DNA from: Gilvimarinus sp. DA14
Lineage (GTDB): Bacteria; Pseudomonadota; Gammaproteobacteria; Pseudomonadales; Cellvibrionaceae
Assembly (NCBI RefSeq): GCF_024204685.1
Contig: NZ_CP100350.1
Coordinates: forward strand, 1,838,501 to 1,902,500
Direction: 5' to 3'
Length of the DNA stretch: 64,000 bases
Positions 9,417 through 16,888 of the stretch are shown here, piece after piece. Every line of letters starts with the position of its first letter. Within the stretch, counting starts at the first letter, position 1. Made by a program: the position numbers and the translations under genes. The notes beneath the pieces were generated by a model. That model was not told the DNA's origin. It saw nothing but the letters and a program-made list of their open reading frames with translations, and searched no databases.

Positions 9417-9860
9417 ATGATTTCAAAAAAAGAGCACTCAGCACCGGCAGGCAAATGGCTGTTGGGCTTTGTTTTTACAGCACTGTGTTTGGGCGGGCTT
9501 GCCACTCAGGCAGCCGAGACCTTTTATAAGTGGGTTGATGAGGATGGCAATACCCATTTTGGCACCCGCCCGCCAAATGGTGTTAAAAGCACCGCCATTC
9601 AACCCAAAACCGGCCACAGCGAGCCGGTGGACTATTCTCACATGACACCCGAACAGCAGAGCGCTCAGAGCTCCAGCGCCCAGGCAGAAGCGCAAAAAGA
9701 CCCCGAGCGCTGTGAAGCGGCACGTCAAAACGCAGAAGTACTGGGACGCGGCGGCCGCGTGCGCGAGCCTACCGACGACGGTAGCTTCCGCTATCTCAGT
9801 GAAGAAGAGAAAGCAGACAGACTCCAGCAGGCACAGGAAGCGATTGAGCAGTCCTGTTAG
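9417..9860 (+). CDS. Exported DUF4124 domain protein
   Basis: A 147-residue protein with an N-terminal hydrophobic export segment (about 13-32, LLGFVFTALCLGGLATQA) and, directly after it, the DUF4124 signature FYKWVDEDGNTHFGTRPP. The remainder is polar, Gln/Glu-rich and probably helical, ending in a single Cys. DUF4124 proteins are small periplasmic or envelope proteins of unknown function, common in gammaproteobacteria. The stop codon overlaps the first unit of a 7-bp tandem repeat; because the stop precedes the repeats, changes in copy number cannot change this protein. Confidence 0.85.
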   Translation: MISKKEHSAPAGKWLLGFVFTALCLGGLATQAAETFYKWVDEDGNTHFGTRPPNGVKSTAIQPKTGHSEPVDYSHMTPEQQSAQSSSAQAEAQKDPERCEAARQNAEVLGRGGRVREPTDDGSFRYLSEEEKADRLQQAQEAIEQSC

Positions 9861-9963
9861 AACGCAGAACGCAGAACGCAGAACGCAGAACGCAGAACGC
9901 AGAACGCAGAACGCAGAACGCAGAACGCAGAACGCAGAACGCAGAACGCAGAACGCAGAACGC
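9859..9963 (+). repeat. 15 perfect tandem copies of the heptamer AGAACGC
   Basis: The 105 bases are exactly 15 copies of AGAACGC without a mismatch, plus a partial AG after them. They begin inside the TAG stop of the DUF4124 gene and end 37 bases before the terminator shared with clpB. An open frame crosses the repeat (7-residue period), but it has no other support as a gene. Perfect identity suggests recent slippage or expansion. Confidence 0.97.
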
Positions 9964-9999
9964 AGTTTATTGCAGCCCTTGTTGCTGTTGAGTTCAAGT

Positions 10000-10030
10000 A
10001 AAAAGCCGCCCCAAATGAGGCGGCTTTTTT
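10000..10030. terminator. Bidirectional rho-independent terminator between the DUF4124 gene and clpB
   Basis: AAAAA-GCCGCC-CCAAATGA-GGCGGC-TTTTTT: a 6-bp GC stem flanked by an A run on the left and a T run on the right, so it can stop transcription in both directions. It lies between the convergent DUF4124 gene (plus) and clpB (minus, stop at 10058). Confidence 0.93.
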
Positions 10031-10057
10031 ATTGCTTTGGTGTCTTTTAACACTCGC

Positions 10058-12706
10058 TTAATGGACCTGACGAGCGCGGAATACGATTTGATCGCCCTGC
10101 AAAACCGCCTCAATGGTATCGCCCGGTGCGAACTTTCCGGCCAATATATCCTGCGCCAGAGGATTCTCAATATTTTGCTGAATCGCCCTTTTCAATGGCC
10201 TAGCTCCATAGACCGGGTCGTAACCCGCTTCGGCCAGCTTGTCCATCACCTCATCGGAAATATCCAACGCCATGTCTTTATCCGCCAGGCGTTTTCCCAG
10301 CTGCTCCACCTGAATGTCGGTAATCCCGCGAATTTGATTTTTCGCCAGCGGGTGAAATACCACCGCCTCATCCACACGGTTGATAAACTCGGGGCGAAAA
10401 TGCTGGCTGACCACCTCCATCACTGCGTCTTTCATCGCCGCGTAGCGATTTTCGTTGTTGGTGGAATCCGACAAGCCGCCGTCACCGTCAAAGCTCACAG
10501 TATCGAAGGACTTATCCTCGGCTAAATCCTGAATGCGATCCGAGCCCAGGTTGGATGTCATGACCACCACGGTGTTGCGAAAATCCACGGTGCGGCCCTG
10601 GCCATCGGTCAGGCGGCCGTCATCCAACACCTGTAGCAGAATGTTAAAGACATCCGGGTGCGCCTTTTCAATTTCATCCAGCAACAGCACCGAGTAAGGC
10701 CGACGGCGCACCGCCTCGGTTAAATAGCCGCCCTCTTCATAGCCGACATAGCCTGGCGGCGCACCGATCAAACGCGCTACCGAATGCTTTTCCATAAACT
10801 CGGACATATCAATGCGCACCATCGCGTCTTCGGTATCAAACAGAAACGACGCCAAGGCTTTGCACAGTTCGGTTTTACCGACCCCCGTGGGGCCTAAAAA
10901 CAGAAAAGAGCCATTGGGCCGGTTAGCATCCGACAAGCCCGCACGCGAGCGGCGCACCGCATTGGATACCGCCACCACCGCCTCGTTCTGACCGATCACC
11001 CGCTGGTGCAAAGCATCTTCCATTTGCAGCAGTTTTTCGCGCTCGCCCTCGAGCATTTTTGCCACTGGAATACCGGTCCACTTGCTCACCACCTCGGCAA
11101 TTTCTTCATCACCCACGCGGTTGCGCAGCAGCTTCATCTCCATCATGTCGACCTGGCTGGCCATATCCAGCTGCTTTTCAAGCTCGGGGATAATGCCGTA
11201 CTGCAACTCAGACATGCGACCCAAATCCCCTGCCCGACGCGCTGCATCCAAATCCTGGCGCGCTTGGTCAAGACTGCTTTTAATCTCCTGCGAACCATGC
11301 AAAGCCGCTTTTTCGCTGCGCCAGATTTCTTCCAGCTCGGCGTATTTACGTTCCAAGTCATCGATATCCGCTTCGATTTTCTCTAAACGTTTACGGCTGG
11401 ATTCGTCCTCATCTTTTTTGACCGCTTCGCGCTCGATTTTCAACTGAATCAAGCGGCGCTCCAACCGGTCCATTTCTTCGGGCTTGGAATCAATTTCCAT
11501 ACGGATACGGCTGGCGGCTTCGTCGATCAAATCAATCGCTTTGTCGGGAAGCTGGCGGTCGGTGATATAGCGCTGGGACAGTTTTGCAGCAGCGATGATG
11601 GCCGAGTCGGTAATATCTACACCATGGTGCAGCTCATAGCGCTCTTTTAAGCCCCGCAAAATCGCAATAGTGTCTTCCTCGCTGGGCTCGTCCACCAACA
11701 CTTTTTGAAAACGGCGCTCCAACGCAGCGTCTTTCTCAATAAACTGACGGTACTCGTCAAGTGTTGTGGCGCCCACGCAGTGCAGCTCGCCTCGCGCCAG
11801 CGCGGGCTTTAACATATTGCCAGCGTCCATGGCACCCTCGGCTTTACCGGCGCCGACCATGGTGTGCAGCTCGTCGATAAACAGGATGATGCGACCTTCC
11901 TGTTTGGAAAGCTCATTCAGTACGGATTTAAGGCGCTCTTCAAAGTCACCGCGAAATTTTGCGCCGGCCAACAGCGAGCCTAAATCCAATGACAACAGGC
12001 GTTTGTTTTTTAATCCCTCGGGCACTTCACCATTGACGATGCGCTGCGCCAGCCCTTCAACGATAGCGGTTTTACCCACCCCGGGCTCGCCAATCAATAC
12101 GGGGTTGTTTTTAGTGCGGCGCTGCAATACCTGTACGGTACGGCGGATTTCATCGTCGCGGCCAATCACCGGATCCAGCTTGCCCGCTTCGGCGCGAGCG
12201 GTTAAGTCGACGGTGAATTTCTCCAGCGCCTGGCGGTTTCCCTCGGCATCGGCATCGTCTACGGTTTCGCCACCGCGCACGGCTTCCACTGCCTGCTTTA
12301 AACGCTCGGTATTACCGAACTGTTGCAGCAATTTGCCCAGCTCGCTGTCTTTGTCGTCCATCGCGGAAATTAACAAAGACTCACTGGAGACAAATTTATC
12401 ACCCGCCTTTTGCGCGTAGCGATCGGCAAGATTCAACAGGCGCGCCAGCTCCTGCGACATACGCACATCGCCGGACGGACTTTGTACTTTCGCTAACCGA
12501 TCCAACGACTTGTTGAGTTCATTGCGCAGACCTTTTACATCAAAGCCCGCTTGGGATAGTAAAGGCTGAACCGTGCCGCCCTGCTGATCCAGCATAGCCA
12601 GCATCAAATGGGAAGGTTCAAGTTGAGTATGGTCGCGACCTACCGCCATCGACTGGGCATCGGAGAGCGCCAGCTGCAACTGATTGGTTAAACGGTCTAT
12701 ACGCAT
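10058..12706 (-). CDS. clpB: ATP-dependent disaggregase ClpB
   Basis: Hexameric AAA+ chaperone that works with DnaK to pull proteins out of aggregates. Domains in order: N domain (1-150), first ATPase with Walker A GEPGVGKT (about 205), the coiled-coil M domain (about 405-525) and the second ATPase with Walker A GPTGVGKT (about 604). At 882 residues it is about 25 longer than E. coli ClpB. The extra part is an acidic, Ser/Asp/Gly-rich insertion at about 727-750, between [11 protein letters not shown] and [11 protein letters not shown], in the second ATPase domain. It has its own heat-shock type promoter and the 10000-10030 terminator, so it is probably a single-gene unit. Confidence 0.97.
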   Translation of the reverse strand: MRIDRLTNQLQLALSDAQSMAVGRDHTQLEPSHLMLAMLDQQGGTVQPLLSQAGFDVKGLRNELNKSLDRLAKVQSPSGDVRMSQELARLLNLADRYAQKAGDKFVSSESLLISAMDDKDSELGKLLQQFGNTERLKQAVEAVRGGETVDDADAEGNRQALEKFTVDLTARAEAGKLDPVIGRDDEIRRTVQVLQRRTKNNPVLIGEPGVGKTAIVEGLAQRIVNGEVPEGLKNKRLLSLDLGSLLAGAKFRGDFEERLKSVLNELSKQEGRIILFIDELHTMVGAGKAEGAMDAGNMLKPALARGELHCVGATTLDEYRQFIEKDAALERRFQKVLVDEPSEEDTIAILRGLKERYELHHGVDITDSAIIAAAKLSQRYITDRQLPDKAIDLIDEAASRIRMEIDSKPEEMDRLERRLIQLKIEREAVKKDEDESSRKRLEKIEADIDDLERKYAELEEIWRSEKAALHGSQEIKSSLDQARQDLDAARRAGDLGRMSELQYGIIPELEKQLDMASQVDMMEMKLLRNRVGDEEIAEVVSKWTGIPVAKMLEGEREKLLQMEDALHQRVIGQNEAVVAVSNAVRRSRAGLSDANRPNGSFLFLGPTGVGKTELCKALASFLFDTEDAMVRIDMSEFMEKHSVARLIGAPPGYVGYEEGGYLTEAVRRRPYSVLLLDEIEKAHPDVFNILLQVLDDGRLTDGQGRTVDFRNTVVVMTSNLGSDRIQDLAEDKSFDTVSFDGDGGLSDSTNNENRYAAMKDAVMEVVSQHFRPEFINRVDEAVVFHPLAKNQIRGITDIQVEQLGKRLADKDMALDISDEVMDKLAEAGYDPVYGARPLKRAIQQNIENPLAQDILAGKFAPGDTIEAVLQGDQIVFRARQVH

Positions 12707-12746
12707 GGGTGTAATGCCTCAATAACGCTTGAATAGTCTGGTTATT

Positions 12747-12775
12747 AAAGTAGGGGCGATTGAGGGGAAATCAAG
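12747..12775 (-). promoter_or_regulatory. Candidate heat-shock (sigma-32) promoter of clpB
   Basis: On the minus strand CTTGATT (12769-12775) is followed after 12 bases by CCCCTACTTT (12747-12756). This resembles the sigma-32 pattern CTTGAAA - 11 to 16 bases - CCCCATnT. It lies 41 bases upstream of the clpB start, as expected for this heat-shock gene. Confidence 0.65.
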
Positions 12776-12781
12776 TTATTC

Positions 12782-12809
12782 GTCTGACGTCAGACATGGG
12801 ACGTCAGAC
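12782..12809. repeat. Four tandem heptamers between pgeF and clpB
   Basis: Reads GTCTGAC, GTCAGAC, ATGGGAC, GTCAGAC: four 7-base units, three close to GTCNGAC. The first two form a 14-bp palindrome. It sits just upstream of the clpB promoter and 4 bases from the pgeF stop. Related units occur at 28944-29007 and 30615-30642. Confidence 0.75.
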
Positions 12810-12812
12810 AAA

Positions 12813-13571
12813 TTATTTAATCCATATCGCGGTAGCCATGCGCCCTGTGTTTTTGCCGTCACGGCGGTAGGAGTAAAATTGTTCGCTGTCGCGATAGGTG
12901 CAAAAATCGCCGCCGTAAATCTGTGTCACGCCGCAAGCATTTAGCGAGGCTCGCGCCAGAGCGTAGAGGTCGGCGTAAAAGTGCATGGGCTTGAGCCCGG
13001 GGCGCATAGCCGCAGCTATGGCGTCCGTGTGGGTGTCGGACTGGGCATGCTTAAAAAACGCCTCCAGCACATCCACTCCCACCTCGAAATGTTCCGGGCC
13101 GATAGCGGGGCCGAGCCAGGCCATCACATCGTCTGCTTGAGCATTAAGCTTATCCAGCGCGCGGGGAATAATTCCGCGCGCCAGCGAACGCCAGCCTGCA
13201 TGCACAGCAGCTACTTCATCACCCGACTTACTGCACAATAACACCGGCAAGCAGTCTGCGGTCAGAACCACGCAAGGCAGCCCCATCTCGCGGCTGTAAC
13301 TACCATCGGCAGTGCGAACCAGGCCATCGTCTTGCGCCTTAAGCACTTTTACGCCGTGTATTTGCTCCAACCATTGCGGCTGTTTGTGCCAACCACAATG
13401 GGCCGCCATCGCCTCACGATTGGCCTCAACCGCCTGGGGAGAGTCCTCCACATGCAGGGCTAAATTGTTACTGGCGAAGGCTCCACCACTGTTGCCGCCC
13501 TTACGGGTGGTGACCACTGCTCCAACAGTCTGTGGCGCTGGCCACTGGGGCGTTATAAAAGAATCAGTCAC
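12813..13571 (-). CDS. pgeF: Purine nucleoside phosphorylase / polyphenol oxidase family protein (YfiH)
   Basis: A 252-residue Cu-oxidase_4 (laccase-domain) protein. Members of this family act on purine nucleosides (adenosine and inosine phosphorolysis, adenosine deamination) and have also been linked to peptidoglycan editing. The zinc/active-site features are present: TADCLPVLLC with the metal Cys, and VHAGWRSLARGI with the His. The gene overlaps the end of rluD by 8 bases; rluD-yfiH is a conserved pair in proteobacteria, and clpB follows in the same direction as in E. coli. Confidence 0.92.
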   Translation of the reverse strand: MTDSFITPQWPAPQTVGAVVTTRKGGNSGGAFASNNLALHVEDSPQAVEANREAMAAHCGWHKQPQWLEQIHGVKVLKAQDDGLVRTADGSYSREMGLPCVVLTADCLPVLLCSKSGDEVAAVHAGWRSLARGIIPRALDKLNAQADDVMAWLGPAIGPEHFEVGVDVLEAFFKHAQSDTHTDAIAAAMRPGLKPMHFYADLYALARASLNACGVTQIYGGDFCTYRDSEQFYSYRRDGKNTGRMATAIWIK

Positions 13572-14517
13572 TATCGTCCTCCAGCGCGGCCAATAACTGC
13601 AGCATATCCTCGGGCAAGGGAGCCTGCCAGCTCATGAGCTCTTCTGTGAAAGGGTGAACTAACCCGAGGCTTGCGGCGTGCAGTGCTTGGCGGGGAAATT
13701 CGCGCAGCGTTTGCAACAGCTCGGCGGACGCTCCCTGGGGTTTGCGAAAACGGCCGCCGTATACAGGGTCGCCCACCAGTGGATGATTAATATGAGCCAT
13801 GTGCACGCGAATTTGATGAGTGCGCCCCGTCTCCAGCTTAAGGCGCAAATGAGCATGGTGCTTAAACCTCTGTAATACTCGGTAGTGAGTAACAGCCTCT
13901 TTACCGCTGATGGGCACCACCGCCATCAGTTTACGCTGCTTAGGGTGGCGCCCAATGGGCGCGTCCACCTTGCCACCACCGGTAAACTGACCGATAGCAA
14001 TAGCTTCATACTCACGGCTGACACTGCGCGCTTGCAGTTGCGACACTAGGTTGTGGTGTGCCGCCAGGGTTTTCGCCACCACCATTAACCCTGTGGTGTC
14101 TTTATCCAACCGGTGCACAATACCCGCCCGAGGCAGCTGCGCCTGATCGGGGTTATGGTGCAAAAGCGCATTGACCAGGGTGCCGCTGTAATTGCCCGCC
14201 GCTGGATGCACCACAAGCCCCGCCGGTTTATTCACAACTAAAAGGTGCTCATCTTCAAAGACGATATCCAGGGCAATGTCTTCTGCCTCCCAGGTATCGT
14301 CGCTGGCAAGTTCTGCCTGCAGCGCCAGAGCCTCGCCACCTAGTAGCTTGTCCTTGGGTTTGCCGGATGCACCGTTAACGGTTAACTGCCCGGCTTTGAT
14401 CCACTCTTTTAGCCGCTCGCGGGAGTAATCGGGGAACAAGAGTGCCGCCACCTGGTCAAATCGCTGCCCCCGACACTCGGGTGGCACTGCGGCGGCAAGC
14501 TCAATGGTATTACTCAT
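13564..14517 (-). CDS. rluD: 23S rRNA pseudouridine synthase RluD
   Basis: Makes pseudouridines 1911, 1915 and 1917 in helix 69 of 23S rRNA. The N-terminal S4 RNA-binding domain (about 17-75, with RLKEWIKAGQLTVNG) is followed by the synthase domain with the catalytic Asp in HRLDKDTTGLMVVAKT and a conserved GRTHQIRVHM stretch. At 317 residues the length is normal. It is divergent from bamD, the same arrangement as in E. coli, and translationally coupled to pgeF. Confidence 0.96.
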   Translation of the reverse strand: MSNTIELAAAVPPECRGQRFDQVAALLFPDYSRERLKEWIKAGQLTVNGASGKPKDKLLGGEALALQAELASDDTWEAEDIALDIVFEDEHLLVVNKPAGLVVHPAAGNYSGTLVNALLHHNPDQAQLPRAGIVHRLDKDTTGLMVVAKTLAAHHNLVSQLQARSVSREYEAIAIGQFTGGGKVDAPIGRHPKQRKLMAVVPISGKEAVTHYRVLQRFKHHAHLRLKLETGRTHQIRVHMAHINHPLVGDPVYGGRFRKPQGASAELLQTLREFPRQALHAASLGLVHPFTEELMSWQAPLPEDMLQLLAALEDDSD

Positions 14518-14588
14518 CCGGTTTCTCTCGTTTATACAGGGGCGCCGCTTTGGCTTGCCCCCCGACTGTGTTTAAATAGCGCCCTACT

Positions 14589-14602
14589 GGGTCAAATGAC
14601 CC
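14589..14602. promoter_or_regulatory. Palindrome between rluD and bamD
   Basis: GGGTCA-AA-TGACCC is a perfect 6-bp inverted repeat with a 2-base centre in the divergent promoter region. It could be an operator or chance; no protein is known to me for it here. Confidence 0.3.
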
Positions 14603-14647
14603 GGACTCTGTGATGCGAGATGATAACGAATTGTGAGCTATAACCCT

Positions 14648-15550
14648 ATGCGAGCGTCTGTTTTTCTTCTGAGTGGCCTGTTGGTGTTGCTGCTCAGCGC
14701 CTGTTCATCCAATGGTGACCGGCAGGACTTTACCTCTGAGGCCGATTTGTACGAGCAGGCCATGAGCCAGATGAGCAGCAGCCGCTGGGACAGCGCCATC
14801 CGCTCGCTGCAACTGCTGGAGGAGCATTTCCCCTTTGGTAAATACGCCGAGCAAGCGCAGCTGGAGCTGATTTACGCCTACTATCGCTCTGGTGACCCTG
14901 ACGCCGCTACCGTTTCGGCTGATCGCTTTATTCGCCTGCATCCGCAACACCGCAACGTAGACTATGCCTATTATATGAAGGGCTTAGCGGCTTACGACAA
15001 AGACGAAAACTTCTTGGCCACCATTATGCCGCTGGACCAGACCCAGCGTGACCCGGGAGCGGCGCGTGAATCTTTGGCTTACTTTACCCAGCTGCTAAAC
15101 CGCTACCCCGACAGCCCTTACGCCCAAGATGCGAAAAAGCGCATGCTCTATCTGCGCAACCGCCTAGCGCGCTACGAAATTCACGTCGCTAACTACTACT
15201 TTAAGCGCGGCGCCTATCTGGCATCGGTAAAGCGAGGCCAATATGTGCTGGAAAATTACCAAGGCACCCCCGCCGTACCCGACGCCTTGGCTGTGATGGT
15301 GCAGGGTTACCACCTGCTGGAAATGGATGAACTGTCGGATCGCAGCCTGGCGGTATTGCGCCTTAATTACCCGGATCACCCGGCGTTTGATAATGACGGC
15401 GACTTTAACTTTCAGCACGGTGATGTGGAAGAGCGCAGTTGGATCAGTAAGGCCACCTTCGGCCTGTTCGATAAGCGCGACCCGCGAGGCTTTGACTCCC
15501 GCCGGGTATTTGACCCCCAGTACCAAGACGCACCGCGGGCGACCCAGTAA
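14648..15550 (+). CDS. bamD: Outer membrane assembly lipoprotein BamD
   Basis: Essential component of the BAM complex that inserts beta-barrel proteins. Lipoprotein signal: a short positive start, a hydrophobic stretch, then the lipobox LLSAC with CSSNG after cleavage; the sorting residue is Ser, so it goes to the outer membrane. The rest is TPR-like helical repeats (YEQAMSQMSSSRWDSAIRSL, then FIRLHPQHRNVDYAYYMKGL), typical of BamD. The frame also permits a GTG start at 14633; I prefer the ATG at 14648 because it gives a normal n-region, though neither has a strong ribosome binding site. Confidence 0.95.
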   Translation: MRASVFLLSGLLVLLLSACSSNGDRQDFTSEADLYEQAMSQMSSSRWDSAIRSLQLLEEHFPFGKYAEQAQLELIYAYYRSGDPDAATVSADRFIRLHPQHRNVDYAYYMKGLAAYDKDENFLATIMPLDQTQRDPGAARESLAYFTQLLNRYPDSPYAQDAKKRMLYLRNRLARYEIHVANYYFKRGAYLASVKRGQYVLENYQGTPAVPDALAVMVQGYHLLEMDELSDRSLAVLRLNYPDHPAFDNDGDFNFQHGDVEERSWISKATFGLFDKRDPRGFDSRRVFDPQYQDAPRATQ

Positions 15551-15568
15551 CAATTTGCTGGTTGCAAC

Positions 15569-15589
15569 AAAAAAAGGGGCCGATAGAGC
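15569..15589. terminator. Left half of a bamD/nadE terminator split by the IS element
   Basis: A7 then GGGG and GCCGATAGAGC, ending at the IS boundary. Joined to the right half at 16862-16881, with the duplication counted once, it restores A7-GGGGC-CGATAGA-GCCCC-T6, a bidirectional rho-independent terminator between convergent bamD and nadE. As it stands neither half can form the hairpin alone. Confidence 0.8.
15579..15589 (+). repeat. Target site duplication, left copy
   Basis: GCCGATAGAGC is repeated in direct orientation at 16862-16872, exactly flanking the IS ends. If the outermost C/G pair belongs to the inverted repeats, the duplication is 9 bp (CCGATAGAG); both lengths fall within the range of the IS4 family. 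Confidence 0.92.
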
Positions 15590-16861
15590 ACTGCTGTCCC
15601 ACAGTTTAACCTTCATAATGCGAATCTCATCTGAGGTTCGCATTTTTTGTGTCTGGGCGGGTCTGGCTGGAGTATCTCTCGCAGGCTTCTTCTCTCAAAT
15701 AGATTGAGCTGAAGGACACGTAAGATTCTCTGAACCGTCCAGCCAGCCTTGGCACAGTGCCGAGCGAAAGAAACCAGTAGGTATGTGATCATTGCGATCC
15801 ATAGCTGAGTCAATATGGCGTTCTTCGACAAGCCGACGAAGGCCTTTATTTTTAGATTCTGCTTAATAGCCTTAAAGAACAGCTCTACCTGCCAGCGACC
15901 TTTATAGATGGCTGCAATCGTGGAAGCACTGAGGGAAAAATTGTTGGTTAGAAAGACATACTTCTGGCCACTGTCACGGTCTCGATAGCCAACTCGGCGA
16001 AGCTTGGGGGCTCCACGTTTTAGGGCGTGGGCGCTATTTAGCTGGATGACCTGATCACTTGTAATGCCTTTTTCTTTGATGACTGGCCTGCGCTCCAAAA
16101 CCTTATAAATAGCTTTAGTTCGAAGCCGGGTCACGAAGCTAACCCCTTGATTTGTAAGCTCTCCAAACCATTGGTAGTCGACATATCCTTTATCAAAAAC
16201 GACAATGCTGCCTTTAGGAAACTTAAATTGGCGCCCCTTAACCATGTCGTTTTCATCGCCGTCAGATAACGCAACAAACTCAGGCAGCATGTTGCCATGA
16301 TTAAGCCCCACGCTGAGTTTTACGCCGGCTTTACCCTGATGGCACGAAGCCCACGGAAAAAGATTGAGTGACAGATCAATAATGCTGGCATCCAGCGAGT
16401 AAAGTGGGTTCTTGAATCGAAATCTATGCTGGGACGGTTGCTGTTTGCAACGATGGAGGAGTTTATAAAAAACCGCTTCATAGAGATCGGCAGGCTGATT
16501 TTCATTGAGCCTGGCCAGCGTGGAGCGGGCTATGGGTTTGGCTCCGAGATGGTAAAGCTTACGTTGCTGAGTTGCCAAATTAGATTCTATGTCACGCAGG
16601 CTCTGGCGGCCGGATAGCTGTGACATGGCCATACCCACAAACTGGTCCCAGCGACTGGCCGAGCGTAATTTTTGGCCTGTATGATGCTGCTGCGCTAAGC
16701 CTTCAAATTCATGTCTCGAAAGAGGTTTTAGCAGCTGATGAAATGCGGTGTTATGATGTGACAAAGCCTGAATTCCCTGTTGTTGCTGTGTTTGGTCGCA
16801 CATACATTGTAACAACAGAGGTTCAGGCTTTCTTATTTATTCCAAACTGTGGGACAGCAGT
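15590..16861 (-). mobile_element. Complete IS4-family insertion sequence, 1272 bp
   Basis: Bounded by perfect 18-bp terminal inverted repeats ACTGCTGTCCCACAGTTT (15590-15607, and its reverse complement at 16844-16861), carrying one transposase gene, and flanked by a perfect direct duplication. Perfect ends, an intact transposase and an exact duplication point to a recent insertion and probably an active element. The target was the loop of a transcription terminator. Confidence 0.95.
15613..16803 (-). CDS. IS4-family transposase
   Basis: DDE transposase of about 396 residues from the ATG at 16803 (MCDQTQQQQG); a TTG 12 bases upstream would add four residues. The N-terminal part resembles the DUF4372 domain found in some IS4-family enzymes. 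Catalytic features: first Asp in SLDASIIDL, second Asp in VVFDKGYVDY, and the Y-R-E-K signature in IYKGRWQVELFFKAIKQ. No frameshift or stop interrupts it. It is transcribed in the same direction as nadE, and with the terminator broken it could be reached by nadE read-through. Confidence 0.95.
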   Translation of the reverse strand: MCDQTQQQQGIQALSHHNTAFHQLLKPLSRHEFEGLAQQHHTGQKLRSASRWDQFVGMAMSQLSGRQSLRDIESNLATQQRKLYHLGAKPIARSTLARLNENQPADLYEAVFYKLLHRCKQQPSQHRFRFKNPLYSLDASIIDLSLNLFPWASCHQGKAGVKLSVGLNHGNMLPEFVALSDGDENDMVKGRQFKFPKGSIVVFDKGYVDYQWFGELTNQGVSFVTRLRTKAIYKVLERRPVIKEKGITSDQVIQLNSAHALKRGAPKLRRVGYRDRDSGQKYVFLTNNFSLSASTIAAIYKGRWQVELFFKAIKQNLKIKAFVGLSKNAILTQLWIAMITYLLVSFARHCAKAGWTVQRILRVLQLNLFERRSLREILQPDPPRHKKCEPQMRFAL

Positions 16862-16881
16862 GCCGATAGAGCCCCTTTTTT
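16862..16881. terminator. Right half of the split bamD/nadE terminator, with the right copy of the target duplication
   Basis: GCCGATAGAGC (16862-16872) is the right duplication copy, followed by CCC and T6. On the minus strand the nadE stop at 16889 is 8 bases away, so this was the nadE terminator before the insertion. Confidence 0.8.
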
Positions 16882-16888
16882 GTGTCTG

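Noticed and set aside
9859-9963. CRISPR array or phase-variable coding repeat
   Set aside because: Units are 7 bases without spacers, so it is not CRISPR. The array follows a stop codon, so it cannot switch the upstream protein.
9712-10050. A 112-residue open frame across the heptamer array with a repeated NAERRTQ peptide
   Set aside because: It arises because 105 bases of 7-mers have no stop in this frame. The remainder overlaps the DUF4124 gene and terminator, and there is no ribosome binding site.
10037-12419. Long open frames opposite clpB (for example 11766-12419)
   Set aside because: They are shadows of the GC-rich clpB codons on the other strand and have no independent support.
15569-16881. 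Composite transposon or genomic island around the IS
   Set aside because: Only one IS copy, a single gene in it, and core genes directly on both sides.
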